This document shows positions 24,584 through 35,560 of a DNA stretch of 64,000 nt, piece after piece. A model generated the notes under the pieces. That model saw only the letters and a program-made list of their open reading frames with translations. It was not told the DNA's origin and made no database searches. Within the stretch, counting starts at the first letter, position 1. Every line of letters starts with the position of its first letter. This DNA is from Sistotremastrum niveocremeum HHB9708 (Eukaryota; Basidiomycota; Agaricomycetes; Sistotremastrales; Sistotremastraceae): NCBI GenBank assembly GCA_001630475.1, contig KV419444.1, positions 71,515 to 135,514 on the forward strand, given 5' to 3'. The translations under genes were made by a program, and so were the position numbers.

Positions 24584-26027
24584 TTAAAGTCTTGCGGTGG
24601 TTATGTCTTTTCCAGAGTGTCGCGTGTGTTCGAGTGCATTTATAATTAATTCTGCGCCCTCCGGGGGACTTCTCTGGAAGAACTAGAGTATTATTAGAGT
24701 TATTCCCTTAAGACGGCGTTATGCTGACCATATGTCCCGATCGGATTGGCTGGGCGCTTGTTGGTCTCAAACCATGGCATCGATGTAAGACGGCTTGCAC
24801 CGTTGCCACACTGGTGAGAGATAAAAGACATGGCAGTAAGAGAATGAAAATAAAATAAAATTACTACGCACTGCGGATGAGGGTTTATCTCATATAGCAA
24901 GTGAACTGGCGAATTGCTTGCATACAAGGAGGTCAATGCAACGTGAGCGACGTTGTCTTCGGACGTGTTTCGATAGATGGACTGTGGACAGGCACTTCAT
25001 CCCGAATGAATTCGAGTGTATTAAACCGACCCCACAGTTTCATGTTGCTTTGAACAGGCTAGTTTGACGCATCTCGTCGCCGGAAACGCCAACAGGTTAT
25101 CATTTTGATGAGGAATAAGGGCGTGCTTCTGAATTATCGAGTGACATCATGTGTCATGATTCACAATCCGTGACACTTACCACAAAGAGGGTTTTCATAG
25201 CTGAAGGCCAGTGTTTGAACGCCTTACTTCCATCCAAATACTTCCTTGCTTCCTCACGGTTTTCCCAGATATCCTTCCGCGAAAGTGATACATCCATGAA
25301 AAATTTTCCAACCAAGTCTTTTTCCCTCCCTCGGGGACTGATAACAGGATCGCCCAAGATAATCGACTCGAAGTGGATCTTGGGTTGCATTTGGGTCAAA
25401 AAAGGTCTGCTCATTTTGAACTTATCTTTAATCTGACGCGGAGTAGGCTTTCCACTCGAGGTGTAGACGTACATTATAACCGCCCCAAAGGAATGTCCGA
25501 TGAGCACCAGCCTTCGCTTTGAAAGGTCGTGGCCTCCCGGCTTCCCCGTCAAATAGGTGTATGCTGCCTTACTATATTCTTGAATAGGCCCTGGACGTGT
25601 GTGAGAGCGATGCACGAGGTTCACTTCAGAATGGCTGACAAAAATCCCGGTTGTCGGTTCGTATATCATCACGGTTTAAGACGGAGCTATAACCGTGGTT
25701 CGGACATTCTATCAAGATATTATCCAGTCAGGTTCATGACATCCCCTGTCGATAGGACGCACCTATAGACCATGCTTCGTCTATCACCAGCGCCTTTCCG
25801 GGGTTGAATGAATATTCATCGAAAAGCAACTCGATGACTGGTTCAAAACACTCCTTGAACATTCCAGCTGCATGGAGAAAGACAAGAGAGATATGGTTAA
25901 CTGTTTCTGGTCCGGGTTGCCTTCTCGTCCTGTGAATTGGAACATCAGGTTGATATCGATTTCCTATCACCCGGTAATGGTATGAGGGCCTTTGATCAAC
26001 GATATAAGTCTCGCACAACCAATTCAT
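24584..26027 (-). CDS. Alpha/beta hydrolase, tandem copy A
   Basis: Eight exons on the minus strand (26027..25763, 25708..25640, 25590..25473, 25406..25181, 25128..25036, 24981..24872, 24810..24729, 24682..24584) give 353 aa. The start was chosen by alignment with the two sister copies. The hydrolase fold is shown by the HxGxxKE oxyanion region (LVFLHAAGMFKE, about 48-59), the nucleophile elbow GHSFG with Ser145, and the late His320 in IRSGHM followed by the C-terminal helix FFQRSPPEGAELIINALE. The layout resembles the fungal MPA-CoA-hydrolase-like group (HANG..KE type); substrate unknown. Donor GTGGGG at the end of exon 5 is weak. An in-frame read-through at exon 7 gives a false stop, but splicing GTCAGC to TAG restores the expected C-terminus ending ARL. 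Confidence 0.82.
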
Positions 26028-26704
26028 CATGGCCCGGAGTGTCCAGCGCACACTCGGAAAGCTGACCAGTGAGTCGTGTGCTGGGAACTCCTAAAGTTTA
26101 AGAGACTCGCAATGCCTGGGAGTCTAAGAAGACAACTATAGCTAGGTGTGTGGACATCAAGCCCCGTTAGTTAATGCAGTTCCCAGCTCATTCGTTCCTT
26201 TATTTGCGTTTACGGCGCACTTGATAGAAGCATTTGGGCAAGATTCAGTTCAAGATCATGCAGATGTCCGAGCGTGAGATGGTAGACTAGGGTGTCATCT
26301 GAGTTAACCTCAAACTCGGTCAAGGCGTATCTCGGATCTAGAGCGGTCCGCCTCGAGGTAGGCAACTTATCCTGTAGTTGACTTGCCCCTCACTCGAGAT
26401 CCCTCTCTATATGTAACCCTCTGGATCCAAAATGAGCGCTGCAACCGTGTATCATTGCACGACTAAAACCAGGGGACTCGTTTTTCATTTTGCGTGGCGA
26501 GAGAGGATAAAGAAAAAAATAATCTGAAGTGAAGATGGGTTCCTTTTTGCGCACGATGCCCTTTGGATCAGATGGAACAAAAGAAGAACCGCATCTCTGT
26601 TGCCGGAAAACTGAAGATAGATCGCTCCTGCATGCTTTCGTGGTTCGTGAACCCCGCACGGCATCGCACGCCACTAAATGGCCACGGTTGTTTTGAAGGA
26701 ACGT
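26028..26704. other. Spacer between hydrolase copies A and B
   Basis: It contains the upstream region of copy A and the 3' flank of copy B. No ORF with support was found. Unlike the region upstream of B, it does not contain a recognisable fragment of the disordered-protein gene. Confidence 0.5.
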
Positions 26705-28128
26705 TCAAAGCCTTGCAACACTGTGAACCTCCTCATGATTTTTCTTGAATCGCAGAGCATTCAGTATCAACGTGGCGGCTTCATCTGGGTCCATTTGGAA
26801 GAACTGGTACCTATTTTCAGCCATGATGCTATTCAGACGGCGTTATGCTGACCATATGTCCGGATCGGATGGATTGGGCGCTTGTCGGCTTGAAGCCATG
26901 GCATTGATGTAAAACCGCTTGAACTGTTCCTATACTGATGAAGGGCCAGCAGTCTACCGTTAGATGTCCCAAGTAGAGACGATGAGCTCGATACGCACAG
27001 CGGATGGGGAGTCCTCTCGTATAGCAGGTGAACGGGTGTTTTGCTTGCGTAAAGGGAAGCCAATTTGACATGAGCAATGTCGTCGTCTGCTGATGTTGTG
27101 TAGATTGACTGTCTCGTTGAATTGAGCAGCTAAACAAGATCTCTCGTCTAGACAAATCCTTACAATTTCGTGTTTCTTTGAGCAGGCTAATGTGACCATT
27201 TCTTCCAGGTGAGGTGGCCTACTGTCCTTAAAGGGCACAATGGCGTGCTTCTACATAAGAGAGTCAATACACACGCCATCAGATCGAATATAAATTCTTA
27301 CGATAAATAAATCTTTCATCCCCGATGTCCAGATTTTCAACACTTTATTTATATCTAGATATTCCCTAGCCTCGGCACAACTCGTCCAATTATCTTTCCG
27401 GGAAAGCGCTGCCTGAATGCACACCTTTTTGATTCTTTCCATCATCCGACAGCGGGGGCTTATAACGGGATCAGCCAATACAATGGTGTTGAATTTGAGC
27501 TTCGGCTCCATCTGTATCAGAAAAGGTCTGAGAGAAAGCTGTCAATGACTCTAGTTTATTGTAGCGGATCTTCACGCACATGACGAAGCCCCCCATAGAA
27601 TGTCCAACGAGCACCAAATCTCTCTTGGAGAGATCGTAGCCACCAGGCCGCCCTTGGAGATATGCATATACAGCATCCGCATACTCGTGTATTTGCCCTA
27701 CGCGTGGGTTGTCCGTCACGTCATTAATGCAAAACCGCTGTGTGAACGACTGACAAGTGTCAGGACTGTAGACTGAAATATCATCAGCATTTAGGACCGC
27801 GCTTTGTCCATGGTTCGGACATTCTGGCGAGTGATGAGAATTATATCGTCATGACACTCAGCAACACACCTATCGACCAAATTTCGCCTATTGACGGCGA
27901 TTTTCGTACATCCGAAGAGTATCCACTGAAGAATATGTCGATTGTAGGCTCAAAGCACTCTTTGAACATGCCAGCCGCATGCAAGAATATAAGAGTCAAA
28001 GTGTTATCGTTTCCCATTCTGGAGTGAACACTGTCCCCCGAGAGCCTGGGAGTGTATCGATTGCCCATGACCCGGTACCTGTATGAGGGTCTCGAATCGA
28101 CAACATAAGTCGTGCATATAAAATTCAT
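26705..28128 (-). CDS. Alpha/beta hydrolase, tandem copy B
   Basis: Eight exons (28128..27870, 27823..27755, 27697..27580, 27527..27302, 27250..27164, 27108..26999, 26934..26853, 26803..26705) give 349 aa; exons 2, 3, 4, 6, 7 and 8 have exactly the same lengths as in copies A and C. Key elements: TLIFLHAAGMFKE, nucleophile elbow LVLVGHSMGGFV, SIRSGHM with the catalytic histidine, and FFQMDPDEAATLILNAL. It is the most canonical of the three copies, all motifs being intact. The gene is probably single-domain and cytosolic or peroxisomal, since no signal peptide is visible. Substrate is unknown. Its upstream 500 bp resembles that of copy C, which suggests shared regulation. Confidence 0.83.
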
Positions 28129-28620
28129 CGTCAGCCCGTGGTTCAGCTGGGGAGTTCTTGAGCTTAGGAGAGAAGTTTCGCGCGCAGTTCAGTCCCAACA
28201 TGCCCTTATAAAAGCTTCCGCAGGGTGTAAATGATACGAAGCACGCAATGTAGTGGGACCATCAAGGTCGCTTGATTATCGCAGTCCCTAAGGTATCGTG
28301 TTCCTAATTTACTCCCTAAAGGAAACGTTCGGCAAGGGAAGACAAGGGAAGACACAGGCATCAATTGACGGAGCGAGCGACGGCTTCCGGACCCGAAATG
28401 GTTCAAAGGCAGAACTGAGAGAGCCCTGGAGAACATGAGTTGATAAGGATTGCTCTCAGGAATGATTTCGATAGGTGCCTCGCATAGTTGCAGGAGGCAG
28501 CTACACCACAGAGATCGGTGCCGACGTAAGCGAGCGCCCAGGGTAAGTGTAAGGAACCTGGTGAGCATATGGACTTGACCATATAAACCCTAGGCCAGTT
28601 GTCCATTGTCAATAGTCGAC
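28129..28620 (-). promoter_or_regulatory. Upstream region of hydrolase copy B, duplicated with copy C
   Basis: This stretch and 31225..31690 share blocks of clear similarity in the same order relative to the start codon, for example CTTGATTATCGCAGTCCC at 28271..28288 and at 31373..31390, and a GACGGCT(T/C)CCGGA block further upstream. The conserved blocks mark either recent common origin or retained regulatory sites. Confidence 0.7.
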
Positions 28621-29319
28621 ATACAGTGAAGTTCGCTGAGGTAACTAGTGGCCGTCTCGGGATGAAAATTTCACCGTACTAAGGTTCTACCTCATCAAAT
28701 CGACAGAGGCACAAGGAGAGGTTATGTGACGATGATGGCCGCTGCTGCGGGATTCCAAGACACAGGAGTTGAGCATGACTGTCATTAGCGTCCTGAATGG
28801 CGTTCATAGTGTCACTACCTATTCGCCAACTTGATGGTACCTCGAGCTGGTACAGAACTAGTGATGCGCGCGCAACCTGGGAGGCCGAAGCTGCAGAGCT
28901 AACAAGACAAAGTCAAGACAGTTTTCTGCCAGACCTCAGGAACGTAATCAGACACCATTCCTCTCAATAGCTGAAAGCTCTGCGTCCGCACATGGATTTG
29001 GGTATTATGCTGAGAATATTCATAATTATTTCAAGAATAATGTTGTCAATGAGGCTATGACTGCGAAAGAACTTGCGTCCCGTACCTCAAGTTCTTCCAG
29101 AGGTAAATCTGCGAGACCTTTGCATTATTTGACAGCGGATGGACAGTGGACCATTGCCTGAAGAATTTTGTGTCATGAAGTGACCAGGGTTTAGGCTTTC
29201 GGAGTTTCAAACAGGCGAGCGAACCCAAAATATAGAGAAAAGTAGGAAAACGATTCCTTTGGATGCCGATACAGTCTTAACATATATCAAGTACAGAACG
29301 AAGCGCTTTGATCAGCAGT

Positions 29320-29520
29320 ATCAAAAGATTGTACAAACCAGACGTTTTCTTTCCAAATCTCATGTCTATCCACTTTCTCGAATTATTCGATCCGTTCTCG
29401 TCCTTCTTACCTGTCCGTCGACCTGGTCCCCTGCCCTTCTTTCCAACTTAAATCCCAAATTCCGCCTTCTTCAACCCATCTGCGCCGTCCGATCCACGAT
29501 CTTTGGAACCAATTGCCGAG
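29320..29520 (-). pseudogene. Decayed 3' fragment of the disordered-protein gene at 32472..34395
   Basis: Read on the minus strand, this segment matches two parts of the gene at 32.5-34.4 kb: its second exon around DGAAGSKKAESGKRGRG (here DGADGLKKAEFGI followed by a stop) and its last exon around ERIEYFEKVDKYEIWKENVW (here ERIE, stop, FEKVDRHEIWKENVW). About 100 bp covering the end of exon 2, the intron and the start of exon 3 are missing between the two parts. It lies upstream of hydrolase copy B, as the parent gene's tail lies upstream of copy C, so it travelled with the hydrolase duplication. Two in-frame stops and the deletion make it non-coding. Confidence 0.82.
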
Positions 29521-29797
29521 ATCTATTTTTATCTATTTTTATATTTACACGCCCTTTGAGGACGAAGCGATTTTTTTGTTAGTCTAGATGAAGTAGGATA
29601 TTCTCAATCATCGACACCCGGAAACAATTCATGTGTCGTCGCCGCTATGGGCTGTGCATGACAGGTCCTAAGGCGGGCCAAATTGCTTCCTGGGGGGTGT
29701 TTCTGTTATCTTGCTCTCATCGTTTCATCAAAAATAGACGTGCTGCTATAATTCTCGAGATATGACGAAGAGTAGAAGGAATATTCGAAGGGGTTGT

Positions 29798-31224
29798 TCA
29801 GAGTCTTGCCACAGTGATATCGTTGTGTGGGTTTCGTTCGTATTCGAGTGCTGTCATTATCAACTCAGCGCCTTCAATCGGGTTCGTTTGGAAGAACTGT
29901 AATATTATATTTTCAGTCCTCGTTTTTATAAGATGGCGTTATGCTAACCATATGTCCGGATCGAATGGGCTGAGCGCTTGTCGGTTCGAAACCATGGCAT
30001 CGATGTAACGTGGCTTGGACTTTTCCTACACTGATGACAGATCAGAGATCACCCACAAAATAAAGCCAGGGGTCTCAACACGCACATCGGATGGGGGTTC
30101 ATATCATATACTAGGTGCACTGGTGTATTGCTTGCGTACAGAGAAGCCAATTCGTTGTGAGCGGTGTCGTCTGCAACCGAGGTTCTATAGGTGGACTGCA
30201 TCATTGTTATTCAGCCTGAATGGTAACTCTCGTTTAGGATGGATATCTCACGATTTCATGTTCCTTTGAAAAGGCGAGTTTGACAGCTCCTCCTAATGGA
30301 TGAGAATCTGGCAATTCACCGCCCTGAAGAGGCACAAGGGCATACTTCTAGATCTCAGAATTAATCAACACATCAAGGAGCTGTTCGTTGTCGCTCACCA
30401 CAAATAGATCTTTGATATCCGATGTCCAGATTTTCCAGACCTTATATCTATCTAAATATTCCCTAGCCTCGACACGACTTGTCCAGGTATCCCGATGAGA
30501 AAACGTCGATTTAACCCAAACTTTTTCGATCATGTCCATTTCCCGACAGCGGGGACTTATTATAGGGTCACACAAAATAATGGCATCGAATTCGATCTTG
30601 GGCTCCCTCTGGGTCAAGTACGGCCTGAATATAAGTTAAGCCATCTTTGACATGTGGGTCATCGAAACGCACATCATGAAAGCCCCCATAGAGTGGCCGA
30701 TAATGACCAGATTTTTCTTTGGGAGATCGTGACCACCAGGCCGGCCACGCAGAAAAGCGTATGCGGCATCCGCATATTCGTGTGTCTGCCCTACGCGTGG
30801 TTTATCAGTGATTAGATGTAAGACATTGAAACGGGAGTCGTATGACTAACAAGTTTCAGCATTGTGGATTCGAATATCATCAGCATTCAAGACTGCGCTG
30901 TAACCGTGATTTGGACATTCTGGCAAGTCATGAGAAGGACGTCGTAGATATGTCGAAAAACGTACCTATCGACCACACTTCGTCTATCACAGGCGACTTT
31001 CCCGAACGTGAGGTGTATCCAGTGAAGAGTAGATCGATGACTGGTTCAAAGCACTCCTTGAACATGCTCGTCGCATGTAGAAATATCAGTGAGATATGTT
31101 TGTCTTTTCCTAGTCTGGATTGACTATTATCCCTCGGAATCTTGGGCGTGTAACGATTTCCCATGACTCGGTAATGGTACGAGGGTCTTGAATCAACTAC
31201 ATAAGTCTCGCAGTGCCAACTCAT
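29798..31224 (-). CDS. Alpha/beta hydrolase, tandem copy C
   Basis: Eight exons (31224..30966, 30919..30851, 30790..30673, 30624..30399, 30347..30252, 30195..30086, 30030..29949, 29896..29798) give 352 aa. The nucleophile elbow IIGHSMGAF and the catalytic SGHM are intact. The oxyanion region, however, reads FLHATSMFKE where copies A and B have HAAGMFKE, so the usual small Ala-Gly pair is replaced by Thr-Ser. This may alter activity or specificity. The last exon is FFQTNPIEGAELIMTALE and ends in ARL like the sisters. The exon 7 donor is GTTAGC, which looks like a stop if read through. Confidence 0.82.
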
Positions 31225-32471
31225 TGCGGGTCGAATTGCTCTAGATGGAAGCGCTCTTCAGCCAAGGAGAGGGGTCCGAGTGTAGATGAGTTGGACCCCA
31301 TGAGACCGTCTATAAACGCTGAGTACATTGCCCACGGCACGAAGCATAAACTTAGGCGATGGCATCAAATCAGCTTGATTATCGCAGTCCCCATATTGTA
31401 GCTGTTTCAATCCATTCAGTGCGGTGCCTGTAATTGACGTAAATAAATCGCGCGCAGCAAGGCAAGGCATCAAGTGACGGATCGACGGCTCCCGGATATG
31501 GAGCGGTGAGAGGGCGGAACGACCTGGAAAGCACAAGGTGATGAAGGTTGCCGTGAGAGATGCAGCTGTCAGCTCTCTCGTTCGCATAACCTCGCCATAA
31601 CATCCTAGATATAAGTATAGTACCGGTGCCATGTGCGCCAGGGGTGCCAAGCTGCCAAGCTGGGCCAACGACGCTGCTCAGTATTAACTTGTCCGAACAA
31701 CTGGTCTTTGTATGTCTCGCGTCACTGATCTGGAGCCGTACGTAGCTGGGAGAAATACCGCCAGTCCCTTGATCCAGATCCACGGCTTCGACGAAGTTTT
31801 GAGTTCTTGTCGCTTCACTTGGGCTTCAGATGGCGTTAACGTTGAAGCTTTGAAGAGAGGTTACGATGTGCGTTGTTGCGAAGTTTCAAGTAACGGAAGA
31901 GGTCCAAGAACTTTCAGGCAATATCTTCCTGCTCAATGATTACCGTTCGCGTTGAGCCACCTCAAAGCGTAGTTATGAAGTCGCGGCTTCGAAGCAGAAT
32001 ATCGAAGCGAATAAGGAGTCCTTTGGACAGATCGCCAAATTCCTGACTAGACGGGAATATTGCATCATTTGTGGTTACCGGATCAACATATGTGATGTTG
32101 AACTGGTTGAAGGTCCTCATTCTAGATGATAAATGTTAAATATTACGCCAGAAACAGTAAAGAGGTTGCCGATGAGCTTACTATGGCCATTCAGAGGTCT
32201 TTCGAACCTCATATTCCATTGAATTGATGTCAAACAATATTGCGACGTTCTTTTGAGTGGATGGTCAGCCGGTGGTGGAATTATGAATATTTCCTCGAGG
32301 TCCTGAGTTATTTGGGCGGTGCGGAGTTTCAAGTTAAACTTCACGACGATGACCAGAAACGGAAAGAATTTTTATTTCTACTTGTACGTAACGTACGTAA
32401 CGCTTGTCGAGCAAGTCTAATCCGTCCTCCAAGAATTCCAAATCCAGCCTGTCCTTTAATGGTACCAAACC
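31225..32471. other. Upstream region of hydrolase C and 3' flank of next gene
   Basis: 31225..31690 holds the blocks shared with the upstream region of copy B. 31691..32471 has no supportable gene. Confidence 0.5.
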
Positions 32472-34395
32472 TCAAACAACCCAAACATTTTCCTTCCAAA
32501 TTTCATATTTATCCACTTTCTCGAAATATTCAATGCGTTCTCGTCTTTCTTCGTCTAATTTCTGGATGTCCTTTTAGCTCCCATCGCCGCTAACAAGATT
32601 TCGAACAAACTTACCTCGAGGACACAATCTTCTAGCTCATCTTCAACAATAGCACATCGTGCGCTCCTGGTCCTCCGTGTAGTAGCTGTCCGTGGACCTC
32701 GACCCCTCCCCCTCTTCCCAGATTCTGCCTTCTTCGACCCAGCGGCGCCGTCCGTTCCACGTCGCAAAGAAGGCCCAAGAAGCTCGTCCATTGACTCATC
32801 ATCTCCCGCGGTATGGGCTCGATCTTCCTTCGTATCAGCTCTCACTCTCCTGGATGGGTTTTGCCGCGACTTTGCACCCCTGGCCTCCTTTTTCGTCTTC
32901 TTTCCCGACAAAAGTCTCTCATCTTGAACGTCATTGGTAGCTCTACCTCTTGTCAGAGTTCCCAAACCCAGATGCGCGCCTCCGATTCCAGTACCAAGAG
33001 CAACTGGATTAACCTTCGCATGTCCAAGAGAAGGAACGTCTTTGTCTATGATCGAAGCTGGGGAAGCGAGATCGGGGGCTGATGCTGTAAGAATACCTAT
33101 CATGAAGCAATCAAGCGTGCCGTCAGCATCTTACAAATCTCACCATTCTCGTTCTCATTTGCGTTAGCCTTGAGATTAGAATCGCCGGGCTTCTCAATCA
33201 GGTTAAATTCATCACGATCACGAACACGCGCTCGTGGGTTCGATGCGGTTGACAGTGGTAGTGGTGTGCTGGCATATGGTCCAGCGAAAGCGTTGAGAAT
33301 ATCTTCGTCTAATAGGTTTAGAGAGACCTCGCTAATCCTGTCACTATCTTGATCATGATGATCGCGTCCTCGTTTCGGCGTGCTCTGAGCGATGTTTTGG
33401 TAGAAATCTCCAGAGAGGGGAAGAAGCTCCTTGTGGAAAGATTTTCCAAGTCGAGGTAAGACAGGATCGGAAATTCCTTCGCTCGCAGCACCTTGAGAAC
33501 CAACGCCACTAAGTTTGAGACCGAATGAAGTAGATTCTTCTTCCAATACAGGCTTGTCTATAGATGCCGCTCGTTCTCTCGAACCCGAGTGTGACCTTGG
33601 TGGACGATAATTGGCAGCGAAAACATCTTCTGAGGGAGGCAAGGAACCAAATGTACTGGGACGATGATGAAAAGAGCGAGACGCGGAGCCTGGGCGGGAT
33701 GGCCGGACCAGTGGGGGTGCTGCGGATGCCGGTGAACTGAGCCTAAGTCGGTTATGACTGAATGTATGCGTTGAAAATGGAATCGATGAGCCAGAGTAAT
33801 GGAGATTGCTAGAGCCCGACATGGATTTTTTCTTCTGAGCTGGCTGATGTCTCGCGAGTGGAGTGGAAAACGCCATGATGCTATTTTGATGGAACGACCC
33901 TAATGAGCCTCGTACATGCGTTCCCTGCGACTTTTGCTGTTGAATTGGTTGATGTTTCCCCGATATGAAATTTCGCGATGAGATATCGATATCCTCGAGG
34001 TGTTGTTCCTTCTGTCCAGAAAGAGAGTCAGATAAGCCCTGAGCACGCCAATCACTCCGCCGATCGTGATCAGGTCTGGTCCTGCCAGCAGCATGATGAG
34101 AAAAGTTTCTTCCACCATGAGACGCCTCAAGGCCATTCATCAGCTCGTCCACGTCGACATCGCCATGAGGAAATCTTTCGCCGACAGGATATTGTGCACC
34201 TCGATTAGATGGTGCCGGTCCGAGACCACTGGCCGTAGCGAGGCTGAGTTCGGTATCCAGAGAAAATGAAGAAAATGATCCCCATCGTTCGTGCCGTCTT
34301 ATCTTTTTCGACGCTCTCCTTTTCTCTCCCAAATCTTTATCTCTTTGCGGAACGACATCTCCCTCCCGTGTTTTGAGAACCGGCGTACTTTCCAC
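32472..34395 (-). CDS. Uncharacterised Ser-rich disordered protein
   Basis: Three exons on the minus strand (34395..33144, 33096..32615, 32561..32472) give 607 aa; donors are GTGAGA and GTAAGT. I do not recognise a family. The protein is disordered and basic, with a short ordered patch near the N-terminus (KKIRRHERWGSFSSFSLDTELSL), a DVDVDELMNGLE motif, an acidic-aliphatic motif VSLNLLDEDILNAF (about 374-387), an Arg/Gly-rich segment (GKRGRGRGPRTATTRRTRS), and a charged helical end KLDEERRERIEYFEKVDKYEIW. The composition suits a nuclear or cytoskeletal regulator. Reading through the last intron would give an alternative tail, but the decayed copy near 29.4 kb preserves the exon 3 reading, which supports the splice. 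Confidence 0.7.
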
Positions 34396-35560
34396 TGGAA
34401 GGTCCCCTTGATGAGCGTCACGAGTTTGGAAAGCCTAAATGCAGACTCACAGCCCAGACTATCCCTGACCCTATCCCTTATTTCCAAAGTGGGTACCGTT
34501 CCACCAGACATCCGACGAGTCCGACAAGAGGTACTTGGCAGTTGGTGAACCAATCCGGACGGGCTGCAGCGCTCGTTAAACTGATTGGCCTTGTGGTCCC
34601 TGTGCCTTCAAATGTAGAGCAGCTGAGCGCTGATCGTGTATTCGCTGGATGGATTGGCGGTCCCTTGCTCGTCGTGCAGATCAAGATAGTCGTTCAGCAC
34701 GATCGCGATGCATCGATTTTTCGGGCGGAGCCGGGTCTGGGGTCTTGTCCTTTGCGAAATAGCACTATTGATGGCGGCGGACTGGAAACAGGAGTGGTAT
34801 AGCGGCGGTGCTGATCACGAGTCGTCTGTTGTCCGTCGTCCGTCCTTTGTTTCTAGCCTAAAAAGGAATTGTTGCCTTTTCGACCAAAGAAAAGAAAAGA
34901 AAAAACGTGTTCGAGATTGGAGATTGGATCCGAGGACAAATTTCTCGATTACCGATTATCCGTCGTAAGAGTGGATTGGATTGGAAATATTGCCGTCGTG
35001 GGAACGGGAGCAAGCTAGACCTGGTGACCACGAGATCCACTGCTCGATGAGTCTGGGACGCGCTGGTCGAGGTCGACGGAGAAGGAGCGAAAGGATGATA
35101 AGATGCGGCGACTTCCCTTCTCTCGCTTAGCTTTCTCATCGCTTGTCGCTTCAAATGAACACGAGACGTCGCTCCTTTCGGAGTTTCGATCATCTCTTCC
35201 ATGAGCGTTCCAGGGTCTGCCGGCCGTGCGAGATTTACGGTCTCTCTTTCGCTGCATATCGGCCGGGCATTTTTTTCACTACAGAAGTTGCAGTGGGTAG
35301 CATTTTTGTATTGATTGCGTGTTGAGGATGGTGAACGGTATGATGATGTACAGGAAGAGTGAGCTAGCTACTCTGAACAGACAGATAAAATGAGAAATAG
35401 ATGTCAGATATTACCAAATGAAAGACCAAAAAGAGAGGTAGTGTCGTGGATTAGAGAGGGAGACAAGATGATACAATATCCACAGCTCAAGATGCAAGCC
35501 AAAAAATACGCCAGACAAGATAGAAAAATATGCAATCAGATCCATACCAGAAAGTTCCAT
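34396..35560. other. Intergenic region, no supportable gene
   Basis: It lies between the start of the disordered-protein gene (upstream side) and the stop of the membrane-protein gene. Open frames here are short, basic and without motifs. The first part may contain 5' UTR of the minus-strand gene. Confidence 0.45.

Noticed and set aside
29259-29582. Plus-strand ORF of 107 aa
   Set aside because: It overlaps the minus-strand gene relic; the similarity to the neighbour gene is on the opposite strand and broken by stops.
29944-30030. Apparent premature stop in hydrolase copy C (GGT TAG)
   Set aside because: The TAG is part of a GTTAGC splice donor. Using the GTGCGT donor of exon 6 puts exon 7 in the frame with the catalytic SGHM, and the last exon then matches copies A and B.
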